Shown here: in pieces, positions 7,802 through 17,065 of the stretch
How the letters are laid out: the number at the start of each line of letters is the position of its first letter
Numbering within the stretch: the stretch's first letter is position 1
Assembly: GCF_026239675.1 (NCBI RefSeq)
Contig: NZ_JAPIVQ010000002.1
Span: forward strand, 310,001 to 374,000
DNA: 64,000 bases
Direction of reading: 5' to 3'
Source of the DNA: Pedobacter sp. PLR
GTDB taxonomy: Bacteria; Bacteroidota; Bacteroidia; Sphingobacteriales; Sphingobacteriaceae
Translations under genes and position numbers: made by a program
The notes under the pieces: model-generated
Databases searched by the model: none
Seen by the model: the letters and a program-made list of their open reading frames with translations, nothing else
What the model was told of the DNA's origin: nothing

Positions 7802-10800
7802 TTATTGTTTTGCGATCGAAATATCTAGTTCAACATCATCAATGACGATTTTGTTTCCACCTTCTAAATTATCTATTAAATTAATTTTATCTGCTAAAAT
7901 TTCTGAACAAATGTATGTTTTATTTTCAGCTACAGCATTGGCAATCAGATTATCGTTCTGTAAAGACACTGTAATGCGATCTGTAACCTCAAAGTTTAAT
8001 TCTTTTCTTAAGTTCTGGATCCTGTTAATTAGCTCACGCGATAAACCTTCCTGCTTCAACTCCGGAGTAATGGTCACATCTAAAGCAACCGTTAAGTTAC
8101 CCAGATTTGTCACCTGCCATCCCGGAATGTCTTCTGCAATGATCTCCACATCAGATAATTGAACAACGTAAGCCGTGTTCGGAATCTGGTACTCACCAGT
8201 AGCTTCAAAACCAGCTAAGTCTTCCTGACTCATGTTACTGATCAGGTCTGCAACCAGCTTCATTTCCTTACCAACCTTAGGCCCTAAAGCTTTAAAGTTA
8301 GGCTTGATCTTTTTCTTGATGAAACCAGCAGCATCAGTAATATACTCAATCGCTTTGATGTTCGTTTCCGACAAAATCAGCTCTTTTACCAATTCTACCT
8401 GCTCCGCAAATTTCTTGTCCAATACCGGAATTAAAATCTTGGCTAATGGCTGACGAACATTAATGCTGCTTTTTTTACGTAAAGAAAGCACCATCGAAGA
8501 GATGTTTTGTGCCAGTTCCATACGTTCGTTTAGTGCAGTATCAATTAAGGAACGATCTGCTTCATTCCATAACGTTAAGTGAACAGATTCCACAGCATCC
8601 TTAGCCGTCACAGAAAGATTCTGGAACAACCAATCAGAGAAGAAAGGTGCTACCGGAGACATGATCTGTGCGATGCCCGTTAAACAAGTATATAAAGTCT
8701 CGTAAGCTGCTTTTTTATCCGCAGTCATCTCACCTTTCCAGAAACGGCGGCGGGATAAACGGATGTACCAGTTACTCAGATGCTCATCCACAAAAGTCTG
8801 GATCGCTCTGGAAGCCTTAGTCGGCTCATAACCCTGGTAATTCTCATCAACCTCAGCAATCAGCGTCTGCAATAAAGATAAAATCCAACGGTCTAACTCA
8901 CTACGTTCAGCAATAGGCGTTTGATTTTCTTCATCAATCACAAACTTATCAATGTTCGCATATAAAGCGAAGAAAGAATACGTGTTGTAAAGGGTGCCAA
9001 AAAACTTACGGCGAACCTCATCGATACCATCCGTGTTAAATTTAAGGTTATCCCATGGTGAAGCATTGCTGATCATGTACCAACGTGTTGCATCAGCACT
9101 ATAAGTATCAATTGTAGCAAAAGGATCTACACCATTGCCCAATCGCTTGGACATTTTGTTGCCGTTTTTATCCAGTACCAAACCATTGGAAACTACGTTT
9201 TTAAACGCAACCCCTGGATTTCCTACTTTCTCATTGATCGCTTTAATCTCCTCGCTGGATTCACTTAACATCACCGCAATGGCATGTAGAGTAAAGAACC
9301 ATCCGCGCGTCTGATCCACACCTTCGGCGATGAAATCAGCAGGATAAGCATTTGCAAATTCTTCTTTGTTTTCAAAAGGGAAATGCCACTGTGCATAAGG
9401 CATGGCGCCACTATCAAACCAAACGTCAATAAGGTCTAACTCACGCAGCATTCTTTCGCCGTTATCAGCCGTCAGGATCACATCATCCACATATGGACGG
9501 TGCATGTCTTTCAGCTCAAAACCAGCCTCCATATACCCTGCGGCAACAGATTTCTGAATTTCTGCATTCAATTCTTCGATAGAACCGATACATTTTTCCT
9601 GCTTACCATCTTCTGTACGCCAGATTGGTAGCGGAGTACCCCAATAGCGCGAGCGCGAAAGGTTCCAGTCTACCAGGTTTTCCAGCCAGTTGCCAAAACG
9701 GCCTGTTCCGGTTGCCTCAGGCTTCCAGTTAATGGTTTTATTTAAAGCCACCATTTTCTCTTTTACAGACGTAGTTCTGATGAACCAGCTGTCTAAAGGA
9801 TAATAAAGGATCGGCTTATCAGTTCTCCAGCAATGTGGGTAACTGTGTTCGTATTTCTTAACGTCAAAGGCCTTGTTGTCTTCTTTTAATTTGATGGCGA
9901 TTAATACGTCAGTAGGTTTAAAATCAGCAGCAGCACGCTCTTCGTCAGAGTAGTATTCTTCTTTTACATAACGGCCGGCGAAATCAGTCACCTCATCCAC
10001 AAACTTACCTTGTTTGTTTACGATAGGGGCATCATTACCGTTTTCGTCTTTGATCAATACTGAAGGAACACCGGCCTCTTTGGCAATACGAAAATCGTCC
10101 GCACCGAAGATAGAAGCCGTGTGTACGATACCTGTACCATCTTCTGTAGTCACAAAATCACCAGGAATCACACGGAAAGCATTTGTTTCCAGATCATCAT
10201 TGGTCACATAAGGCATCAATTGATGATAATGTAAGCCAATCAGGTCTTTACCGGTAAATTCTTTAGTGATAGTCCATGGAATCAGCTTATCACCACCTTT
10301 ATAATCTTCCATCGCAATTGCTGCGGCATCCGCTTTAAAGTGTTTTCCTACCAGATCTTTGGCCAGAATCACACTTACCGGAAGGAAAGTATAAGGGTTA
10401 AACGTTTTGACCTTCACATAGCTGATTTTCTCACCAACGGCCAAAGCACAGTTGGAAGGTAAAGTCCATGGGGTAGTAGTCCAGGCAATAATTGCCGTTT
10501 CTTCTTCCGCATTTTCAAAAAGCTCAGCCATCAAAGGATGATTCTGGTCTTTTTTAAGGAAAAACTGGGCCGTAATTGAAGTGTCTTTCAACATCTTGTA
10601 GGTACCCGGTTGGTTCAGTTCATGAGAGCTTAATCCCGTTCCTGCGGCAGGAGAATAAGGTTGTACGGTATAACCTTTGTATAAAAGGCCTTTGTCGTAG
10701 AACGATTTTAAGATCGACCATAACGACTCTATATATTCGCTTTCGTAAGTAACATATGGGTTTTCAAGATCTACCCAGTAGCCCATTTTTTCGGTCAGGT

Positions 10801-11194
10801 CATTCCATACATCAGTGTATTTCATCACCTCCTCTTTACAAGCCGTATTGTATTCTTCCACGGAAATCTTCTTTCCGATATCTTCTTTAGTAATGCCTAA
10901 TTTCTTCTCTACAGCAAGCTCAATTGGCAATCCATGGGTATCCCATCCGCCTTTACGCTTTACCTGAAAGCCTTTTAATGTTTTGTAACGGCAAAAAATA
11001 TCTTTAATCGCACGTGCCATTACATGGTGAATCCCGGGCATCCCGTTTGCTGAAGGCGGACCTTCATAAAACGTGAATGGGTTCGATTTTGAACGCGTAG
11101 AAATACTCTTCTCAAAGATATTTTCCGCCTTCCAAAATTCAAGTATATCTTTTCCTATTTTCGCTAGTTCCAGCTGTTTAAATTCCCTATACAT
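7802..11194 (-). CDS. ileS: Isoleucine-tRNA ligase
   Basis: Class I synthetase that charges tRNA-Ile, with an editing domain for mis-activated valine. 1130 residues from the ATG at 11194; the frame can also begin one codon earlier at a TTG. The HIGH-type motif is NGMPGIHH (residues 50-57) and the KMSKS motif is KMSKR (680-684), followed by LGNGVDP. The sequence GPPSANGMPGIHHVMARAIK, the length and the lack of a C-terminal zinc finger place it with the eukaryote-like (type II) bacterial IleS. It is the first gene of a probable operon with the DksA-like gene and lspA. Confidence 0.96.
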   Translation of the reverse strand: MYREFKQLELAKIGKDILEFWKAENIFEKSISTRSKSNPFTFYEGPPSANGMPGIHHVMARAIKDIFCRYKTLKGFQVKRKGGWDTHGLPIELAVEKKLGITKEDIGKKISVEEYNTACKEEVMKYTDVWNDLTEKMGYWVDLENPYVTYESEYIESLWSILKSFYDKGLLYKGYTVQPYSPAAGTGLSSHELNQPGTYKMLKDTSITAQFFLKKDQNHPLMAELFENAEEETAIIAWTTTPWTLPSNCALAVGEKISYVKVKTFNPYTFLPVSVILAKDLVGKHFKADAAAIAMEDYKGGDKLIPWTITKEFTGKDLIGLHYHQLMPYVTNDDLETNAFRVIPGDFVTTEDGTGIVHTASIFGADDFRIAKEAGVPSVLIKDENGNDAPIVNKQGKFVDEVTDFAGRYVKEEYYSDEERAAADFKPTDVLIAIKLKEDNKAFDVKKYEHSYPHCWRTDKPILYYPLDSWFIRTTSVKEKMVALNKTINWKPEATGTGRFGNWLENLVDWNLSRSRYWGTPLPIWRTEDGKQEKCIGSIEELNAEIQKSVAAGYMEAGFELKDMHRPYVDDVILTADNGERMLRELDLIDVWFDSGAMPYAQWHFPFENKEEFANAYPADFIAEGVDQTRGWFFTLHAIAVMLSESSEEIKAINEKVGNPGVAFKNVVSNGLVLDKNGNKMSKRLGNGVDPFATIDTYSADATRWYMISNASPWDNLKFNTDGIDEVRRKFFGTLYNTYSFFALYANIDKFVIDEENQTPIAERSELDRWILSLLQTLIAEVDENYQGYEPTKASRAIQTFVDEHLSNWYIRLSRRRFWKGEMTADKKAAYETLYTCLTGIAQIMSPVAPFFSDWLFQNLSVTAKDAVESVHLTLWNEADRSLIDTALNERMELAQNISSMVLSLRKKSSINVRQPLAKILIPVLDKKFAEQVELVKELILSETNIKAIEYITDAAGFIKKKIKPNFKALGPKVGKEMKLVADLISNMSQEDLAGFEATGEYQIPNTAYVVQLSDVEIIAEDIPGWQVTNLGNLTVALDVTITPELKQEGLSRELINRIQNLRKELNFEVTDRITVSLQNDNLIANAVAENKTYICSEILADKINLIDNLEGGNKIVIDDVELDISIAKQ

Positions 11195-11224
11195 CAATCA
11201 AGTATCTCCAAAAAATTAAGGTTG

Positions 11225-11232
11225 CAAAGTTA
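11225..11232 (-). promoter_or_regulatory. ileS -7 promoter element
   Basis: Read leftward this is TAACTTTG, matching TAnnTTTG, 30 bases before the ileS ATG. A GGAG at about 13 bases before the ATG may act as a weak ribosome-binding site. No convincing -33 element. Confidence 0.55.
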
Positions 11233-11433
11233 CATTTTTAGAATTTAAAAACGCAGTTTTATCCTCAGCAATACGCCGGGAACCCCCGCAAACCGAAGGT
11301 TATTATTATTCAGCTCGTAAATTAGGAAAAAAAATAGATTTATCTATTCCTTAAGGGGGTACAAGCCGATTTCTTTTTAAACAATTGGATTGGTTTTTGT
11401 TAACACTAACCGACAAACTAATGACCTCTTATT

Positions 11434-11679
11434 ATGATCAAAATCATGAAACTTCAGAAAGCTGTATTTGCCATTATCCTGGGGGTAATCGCATTGGTTG
11501 TCTACATCATCTTGGCGACAAACGATCAGCCTGCGGGCATATATGCACTTGAAATTGCAGGCTTGTTTTTTATGATTGGTGCCATTCTTTTCCTGTATCC
11601 TTTATGGACAGCCAAGGAAGATGAACGCGGTAATGTAGAACTCGACCCGGAGAAACAGGAAGACAAGGAAATAAAGTAG
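11434..11679 (+). CDS. Small two-helix membrane protein, unknown
   Basis: 81 residues; two hydrophobic segments (about 10-29 and 38-58) with a short polar loop between, and an acidic/basic C-terminal tail (KEDERGNVELDPEKQEDKE). Two possible starts: ATG at 11434 and ATG at 11446 (four codons later). No family recognised. It is divergent from ileS and followed by a strong terminator, so it is its own transcript. Codon use and membrane pattern make it a likely real gene. Confidence 0.7.
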   Translation: MIKIMKLQKAVFAIILGVIALVVYIILATNDQPAGIYALEIAGLFFMIGAILFLYPLWTAKEDERGNVELDPEKQEDKEIK

Positions 11680-11707
11680 GGGACTGTTTTTTTGCCCCCC
11701 ATAAAAA

Positions 11708-11742
11708 TGCCCCCAAACCGTTCAATTTGGGGGCAGTGTTTT
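11708..11742. terminator. Bidirectional terminator
   Basis: TGCCCCCAAA (11708-11717) pairs perfectly with TTTGGGGGCA (11726-11735), with T's on the right and A's (ATAAAAA) on the left. It separates the convergent small membrane gene and the phospholipase C gene. Confidence 0.88.
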
Positions 11743-11768
11743 TATTGCTTCTTTAGCTGGATTTTTAT

Positions 11769-14153
11769 TTAAAGCGTAGCTCCCATAAATGGATCAGTAA
11801 TTCCTGCTTCGCCGGTTTCCACATGACCCGCATATTGTTTGCTAAAATGACCATGGCCGGCAACCTCAATGGAGAAGTCGTACCATGCCCCGCTTTTCTG
11901 TAAATCAACAATCACTTTAGCCTTTCCTTTTGCCGGTAAAGCAATCTCCTGTGTCTTGTTCTTTTGATAAGTCAGATCCTTGATGGTTACTTTTAAAGGT
12001 GATGAACCCTCATTTTCCAATAATAACTGGATATTTCCTGTGCCTTTTTTGCTCAGTAAACCGGAAACTTCATAACCGCAACTGGTTTTCAAAGCAGGGT
12101 CATGCTGGTTTCCTTTAAACTGACGGAAAAATCCATTCGGACCACTGATGCATAAATGATAATGGTCTTTCTCAAAATGGGAGAGTTTCAATTGATCAGT
12201 AATGTGATCACCGGCAACCACAGCATAAGACCAGGTTTTCCCCGGAGCCTGCTGATAGTTTACGTTGCTGTACATTAAAAACGGCGCACCCACCGGAACT
12301 AATTTCTGTCCGAAATTACCTTTTCCAGACTCAAAATCTACCTGAATGGTTTTTTTTACCGGATCGAGATGTGCATCCGCAAAAAGCTGGTATGGTAAAG
12401 CGCAAGCTGGTTTTGTTCCTTTTTCCTGCTGTGGCATGGCCGATGGAGCAGCGGAATCAAAAGCTTCGTGTGTATTTATTTTGGAGATTTCAGCTGGGGT
12501 TAAGGCATCCGGTTTTACCTGTGCCGGTTTATTCTTCGCATTCTGAATTCCGGTAATCACCGCTTCTTTTTTCAAAGCGGTTAAAGTGTTCGGTAAATCA
12601 GCTTTTGCAGGTCTGAAAACAGAAGTTAAATCCCCGCAAATTGCTCTTCTCCAACTGCTGATGTTTTTGCTTTTTATCTTTTTCCCTGTTTTCTGACCAA
12701 GGAAGTTTTCTAAAAACATCAGACAGGAAGTATGGTCGAATACCTGCGAATTCACATAACCGCCTTTGCTCCATGGAGAAGCAACCAGCATGGGTACCCG
12801 ATATCCCAATCCAATCGGACTGTCTTTTTTCAATTCATAATCCGGTGCAATATCTATCTGCTCAGAAACTTTTCCAGAACCGGCATCGCCTGGTTTCGGA
12901 ACCACATAAGGCGGGATATGGTCGAAATAGCCATCGTTCTCATCATAAGTCAGGATGAAAATCGTCTTTTTCCAAACCTCAGGGTTTTTCGTCAGGATGT
13001 CGATAGCCTCAGAAACATACCAGGTACCATAGAGCGGAGAACTGGTATGGTCAGAAAATCTTTGCGGAGCCACCAGCCAGGAAACAGTAGGTAGCTTCCC
13101 ATGGTCTACATCCGAACGGAACTGATGAAATATATCATTTTTCGGAATGTTTACCGTTTGCGCATTTCCCTGATCATCAGTAAATGAAAAAGGCGCAAGC
13201 TCCATGTAATTTTCCGGCGCATTGATGTTACTGGCGAAAGCTTTGTCGATCAGGTTTTTCTCCCTGTCGCTCAGTTTATTGTATTTTTCGGTCACCTCAG
13301 CCGCTGTAAGTGGTGGTTTAGCCGTTTTATCACCGTTTTTCCGGAAGTAAGCGGCAAGTTTTACATTGTAGCGCTTCACATATTCAATGGCATTATCGCC
13401 ATAATTACCCAACCAATCGTCTACCGTGTCCCCCTGGATATCTGCTGTCCAGATCTCATTCTGGTAGATTTTCCAGCTGACATCATTATCTTCCAGTAAT
13501 TCCGGGAAAGTATCCCAGTCTACAAAAGCATTTTCACGGGATTCTGCCTGAGAATTGTTAACCGCCGCTATGGAAGTCCCGTTTTGTTCAGGACGAATAG
13601 TCCCCGTCCAGAAAAATAATCTGTTCGGAGTGGTACCGGTTAAGGAAGAGCAAAAGTTGTGGTCGCAAATGGTGAAAGCATCAGCCATCGCATAATAAAA
13701 AGGAACGTCGGTACGGTCGTAATAACCGAGGCACATATGTGATTTTACCGGTACCCATTTATCATATTTCCCATGATTACGAGCTGCAAGCTGGTCTGAC
13801 CAGGAATGCGGTAATCCACCTTGCCAGGTGATTTTAGTCTTGTTGATGTCTACATGGAAAGGAGCGTATGTTTTTCCGGCGGCATCTTTCTGTAACCATA
13901 CCTTATCCTGGTTAGGGAGGGTAAACGTTCTTGGATCATTGAATCCGCGAACCCCTTTGAGCTTTCCAAACATATGATCAAATGATCGGTTTTCCTGCAT
14001 CAGGAAAACCACATGTTCCGCATCATAAAATGTAGAACCAGGGTCGGCACTAATCGCCATGGCCTTTTGGATAGACATGGGAATAACGTTTGGGAGTCCG
14101 GCAGCCCCGGATAACAGGGCTGCGTTCTTTAAAAATGATCTTCTTGAATTCAT
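11769..14153 (-). CDS. Phosphocholine-specific phospholipase C family protein
   Basis: 794 residues. A twin-arginine signal (RRSFLKNAALLSGAAG, residues 4-19) directs export of the folded protein. Then a phosphoesterase domain of the PlcH/PlcN/acid phosphatase A type (about 40-480): QENRSFDHMFGKLKGVRGFNDP near residue 52, SSLTGTTPNRLFFWTG near 170 and THDEND-like TYDENDGYFDHIPP near 398. The C-terminus has two repeats of the PLC C-terminal domain (about 595-690 and 695-780), as in haemolytic PLCs. Such enzymes hydrolyse phosphatidylcholine or sphingomyelin outside the cytoplasm. Substrate cannot be decided from sequence. Single gene, ATG start. Confidence 0.9.
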   Translation of the reverse strand: MNSRRSFLKNAALLSGAAGLPNVIPMSIQKAMAISADPGSTFYDAEHVVFLMQENRSFDHMFGKLKGVRGFNDPRTFTLPNQDKVWLQKDAAGKTYAPFHVDINKTKITWQGGLPHSWSDQLAARNHGKYDKWVPVKSHMCLGYYDRTDVPFYYAMADAFTICDHNFCSSLTGTTPNRLFFWTGTIRPEQNGTSIAAVNNSQAESRENAFVDWDTFPELLEDNDVSWKIYQNEIWTADIQGDTVDDWLGNYGDNAIEYVKRYNVKLAAYFRKNGDKTAKPPLTAAEVTEKYNKLSDREKNLIDKAFASNINAPENYMELAPFSFTDDQGNAQTVNIPKNDIFHQFRSDVDHGKLPTVSWLVAPQRFSDHTSSPLYGTWYVSEAIDILTKNPEVWKKTIFILTYDENDGYFDHIPPYVVPKPGDAGSGKVSEQIDIAPDYELKKDSPIGLGYRVPMLVASPWSKGGYVNSQVFDHTSCLMFLENFLGQKTGKKIKSKNISSWRRAICGDLTSVFRPAKADLPNTLTALKKEAVITGIQNAKNKPAQVKPDALTPAEISKINTHEAFDSAAPSAMPQQEKGTKPACALPYQLFADAHLDPVKKTIQVDFESGKGNFGQKLVPVGAPFLMYSNVNYQQAPGKTWSYAVVAGDHITDQLKLSHFEKDHYHLCISGPNGFFRQFKGNQHDPALKTSCGYEVSGLLSKKGTGNIQLLLENEGSSPLKVTIKDLTYQKNKTQEIALPAKGKAKVIVDLQKSGAWYDFSIEVAGHGHFSKQYAGHVETGEAGITDPFMGATL

Positions 14154-14176
14154 GTTGGTTTGTAGGTGTGTCTATT

Positions 14177-14184
14177 CAAATGTA
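14177..14184 (-). promoter_or_regulatory. -7 element of the phospholipase C gene
   Basis: Read leftward, TACATTTG matches TAnnTTTG and lies 23 bases before the ATG. No clear -33 partner. Confidence 0.45.
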
Positions 14185-14371
14185 ATAAGATTGACCATAA
14201 AAAGTAATTTTCTGAATCAGAAATGGCGACTATGAAGCTAAAGATGTTACAAAGCCGGAAATGATCACCTTAACGTAACAATTTTTATAGAAAAGCTTCA
14301 CATTAGGGCTGCCGGTTTCTCTGGATTTATGTGTATTTTACGTGTTCAAACACCCTAAACTGAATTTTAAT

Positions 14372-15829
14372 ATGATAAAGTATCTTGGCAGCGCACTCGT
14401 TCTTGGGGGCGTGTTGACAACTTTGCTGAGCTTTGATGATAAGCCTCAGATCAAAACTCCGGTAAAAGCATTGAAAAAAAATAGCCTTACCGACCCTCGT
14501 TTCCCGGAAGAAAAAGCGGCCCTAAACTATCGTAATTTCTGTGGCGGATGTCATGGAGAAAAGATGGATGCTTTTGTAGACCGACAATGGAAACATGGAA
14601 ACAAAAAAGAAGACCTTGTGAAAGCCATTAAACATGGTTATGCCAATGAAGGAATGCCTTCTTTTGACTCTGCATTTAACGATAACGAGATCAAAGAACT
14701 TGCAGATTATATTTTAAAAGGCATTAAAAATGTAGACCGTTATACGGGCTCAGGTAAACCAACGGGCAACGTTTTTAAAACTGAAACCATGACCATCCGA
14801 CTGGACACTGTAGCAAAAGGAATGGATGTGCCATGGGGAATGGCCTTCCTGCCTAACCAGGAGCTATTGGTAACAGATCGTACCGGCAAATTTTATCGCA
14901 TAGGAAAAGATAAATCACTACAAACTATCAGCGGCGTACCTGCACTTTTAAATAAAGGTCAAGGCGGATTGATGGATGTAGTATTGGACCCTGACTTTGC
15001 TCAAAACAAAACCATATACCTTTCTTATGCTAAGCCTAAAACAGAAGATGGTGTGGTGTTGGCGACTACAGCGGTGTTAAAAGCAAAGCTGGAAGGCAAT
15101 CAGCTAACAAATCAAAAAGATATTTTTGTGGCTAAACCATGGTCGCGCACCCAGCACCATTATGGCTCCCGACTAGCTTTCGGTAAAGATGGATATCTAT
15201 ATATCTCCGTTGGAGAGCGTGGAAATGAAAAAGAAAATCCTCAGGAAATCAAAGGAAATGACCTGGGTAAGATCCACAGAATTAAAATTGATGGTACTAT
15301 TCCATCCGACAATCCCTTTGTGAAAACTCAAGGCGCGGAAGCTTCCATCTATACCTATGGAAACAGAAACCCACAAGGCATGACGATTCATCCGAAAACA
15401 GGAGAAATCTGGGAAAATGAACATGGACCAAGAGGAGGTGATGAGATCAATATCGTACAACCAGGTAAAAACTATGGCTGGCCATTAGTAACCTACGGCA
15501 TCAACTACAATGGAAAAGTGATTAGTGAGCTCTCTGAAAAAGAAGGGATCACCGCACCAATACATTACTGGATTCCTTCTATCGGACCAAGTGGAATGGC
15601 TTTCGTAACCGGAAACCGCTATAAAGGATGGGAAGGAAACCTGCTGACTGGTTCTTTACGTTTTCAGTACCTCAACAGAAGTGTGCTAAAAGATAATAAG
15701 GTGACTAAGGAAGAGATACTTTTCAAAAACATCGGGAGATTAAGAGACGTAAGAATGGCACCGGACGGTTATATCTACATCGCAGTAGAATCTCCGGGTA
15801 TCATTTACAAACTGGTACCGGTTAATTAA
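14372..15829 (+). CDS. Cytochrome c-PQQ-type sugar dehydrogenase fusion
   Basis: 485 residues from the ATG at 14372; a GTG ten codons upstream (14342) is possible but would precede the signal peptide MIKYLGSALVLGGVLTTLLS. Residues about 35-125 form a class I cytochrome c with a haem site C57-G-G-C60-H61 and a distal Met candidate in GMPSF. Residues about 140-485 are a glucose/sorbosone dehydrogenase six-bladed propeller (PQQ-dependent sGDH/Asd type), with HHYGSRLAFGKDGYLYISVG and ENEHGPRGGDEIN. So a periplasmic quinoprotein aldose dehydrogenase with its own electron acceptor domain; sugar not predictable. Its 3' end overlaps the convergent UbiA-family gene by 8 bases. Confidence 0.88.
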   Translation: MIKYLGSALVLGGVLTTLLSFDDKPQIKTPVKALKKNSLTDPRFPEEKAALNYRNFCGGCHGEKMDAFVDRQWKHGNKKEDLVKAIKHGYANEGMPSFDSAFNDNEIKELADYILKGIKNVDRYTGSGKPTGNVFKTETMTIRLDTVAKGMDVPWGMAFLPNQELLVTDRTGKFYRIGKDKSLQTISGVPALLNKGQGGLMDVVLDPDFAQNKTIYLSYAKPKTEDGVVLATTAVLKAKLEGNQLTNQKDIFVAKPWSRTQHHYGSRLAFGKDGYLYISVGERGNEKENPQEIKGNDLGKIHRIKIDGTIPSDNPFVKTQGAEASIYTYGNRNPQGMTIHPKTGEIWENEHGPRGGDEINIVQPGKNYGWPLVTYGINYNGKVISELSEKEGITAPIHYWIPSIGPSGMAFVTGNRYKGWEGNLLTGSLRFQYLNRSVLKDNKVTKEEILFKNIGRLRDVRMAPDGYIYIAVESPGIIYKLVPVN

Positions 15830-16715
15830 CGGTAAATTTTTTACTCAGCCATAAGGATAAAGGGAGTAATAGCAGGATGATCAATGCAATATACCAGATG
15901 CCAAAAGCGCTGGCCCATGCTGCATTGAGCAGGATAAGGGCAATTACTCCCGCCTTAACTGATTTGTTGATGTTCTCCCCGGTAGGATTATCCAGCGCTT
16001 TAAATAAAGGTGTGAAAATCATCAGGTAAAAGGGAATCACAAATAGGATAGTCAATAGGAAATAACCCTTGCTATTGGCAATGAACAGGATACAGGCGAT
16101 CACAAAAGCGTATAAAAAGGCCGCAAGATATAAGGTGGTTTTACTTTTGTCATCTCCTTTCCTTCTATTGATGATGGTAAGAGCAGCGATGTAAACAATA
16201 GGAATAATGGCGATCACCAGCCACCAGATTTCCGGAGATCTGGAAAAAATACTTACACCCAACAGCAGGTTTAAGCCTCTGCATAAGCCCATATTAACAG
16301 GCCCCATCACAGTCAGGTGTTTCGACCATTTATCATAAGTTAAAGCTGCAGTCAAAATCAGCAGGGCCAGCACCAGAGAAGTCAGGTTTACTGCTGCTGC
16401 TGCAACAATACCCACCGTAAAGCAAATTCCCCCAAATACTGCCGCATCTTTCTGGCTGATTGCCCCACTCGGAATTGGGCGCCCCGGACGTTCTTTCTTG
16501 TCTTTTTCTGCATCAAATACATCATTGAAGATCACACCACCACTATAAAGTCCCAGCGTAGAAATACAAAGCAGCAGAATAGGAGCAAGGTGTTCGAAGT
16601 CGAAAGCAGTCGTTAAAAAGTACCCTGAAATAGCCACGCCGGCAAGCACATCTGCAACAGACGTGACCAGATTGGCCGGACGAATGATGGTAACATAGGC
16701 GATTTGGTTCTTCAC
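15822..16715 (-). CDS. UbiA-family prenyltransferase, EboC-like
   Basis: 297 residues, eight or nine hydrophobic helices. The first Asp-rich motif is N64-D-V-F-D68-AEKD72 followed by ERPGRPIPSG; a second conserved site, TYDKWSK, is near 126-132. The opening IIRPANLVTSVADVLAGVAI resembles EboC, the UbiA member of the ebo cluster, more than menaquinone or ubiquinone enzymes. No other ebo gene is next to it. Start is GTG (CAC on the + strand at 16713-16715); no in-frame ATG fits. UbiA proteins transfer isoprenoid chains within the membrane; acceptor unknown. Confidence 0.8.
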   Translation of the reverse strand: MKNQIAYVTIIRPANLVTSVADVLAGVAISGYFLTTAFDFEHLAPILLLCISTLGLYSGGVIFNDVFDAEKDKKERPGRPIPSGAISQKDAAVFGGICFTVGIVAAAAVNLTSLVLALLILTAALTYDKWSKHLTVMGPVNMGLCRGLNLLLGVSIFSRSPEIWWLVIAIIPIVYIAALTIINRRKGDDKSKTTLYLAAFLYAFVIACILFIANSKGYFLLTILFVIPFYLMIFTPLFKALDNPTGENINKSVKAGVIALILLNAAWASAFGIWYIALIILLLLPLSLWLSKKFTVN

Positions 16716-17065
16716 AGGATTTCAGTTTAAATTATACGATACTGCTGAAAAGCCAGCTTCCTGCCGTATAACAAAGTAAATTAAGTTTAGGTTGGTTTAT
16801 TAATGCAAATAAACATATAAAAAACCCTATTTAACCCTAATTTATTCTTTTGGTAACGGTTTTTCTACTGAAAAGAGGTCTTAAGGAGCAGTTTTATTAA
16901 AAACGGTCCTTTTTTTCAGGTAAATGCGCCGATCCGGACTTTAAGGGTTGCTTTATTGGGATTAGCACATGTTAAGAAGGGTAGGCTAAGATTTGTAGGA
17001 ATAAGCATGCGCTAAAACTTAAAACAAATTTTAGCGCATGTATTTCTTGTTGACCGGAGCCATTT
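16716..17065. other. Intergenic region with a 12-bp inverted repeat
   Basis: No gene is supported. It contains AT-rich sequence upstream of the EboC-like gene and one clear structure, CATGCGCTAAAA (17006-17017) with TTTTAGCGCATG (17029-17040), listed separately. I see no tRNA or small ORF. Confidence 0.6.
17006..17040. repeat. Perfect 12-bp inverted repeat
   Basis: CATGCGCTAAAA and its exact reverse complement flank an 11-base AT-rich loop, 26 bases beyond the stop of the GH88-type gene. Neither side is followed by a real T tract, so it could be a weak terminator, an mRNA 3' stabiliser or a protein site. Confidence 0.7.
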
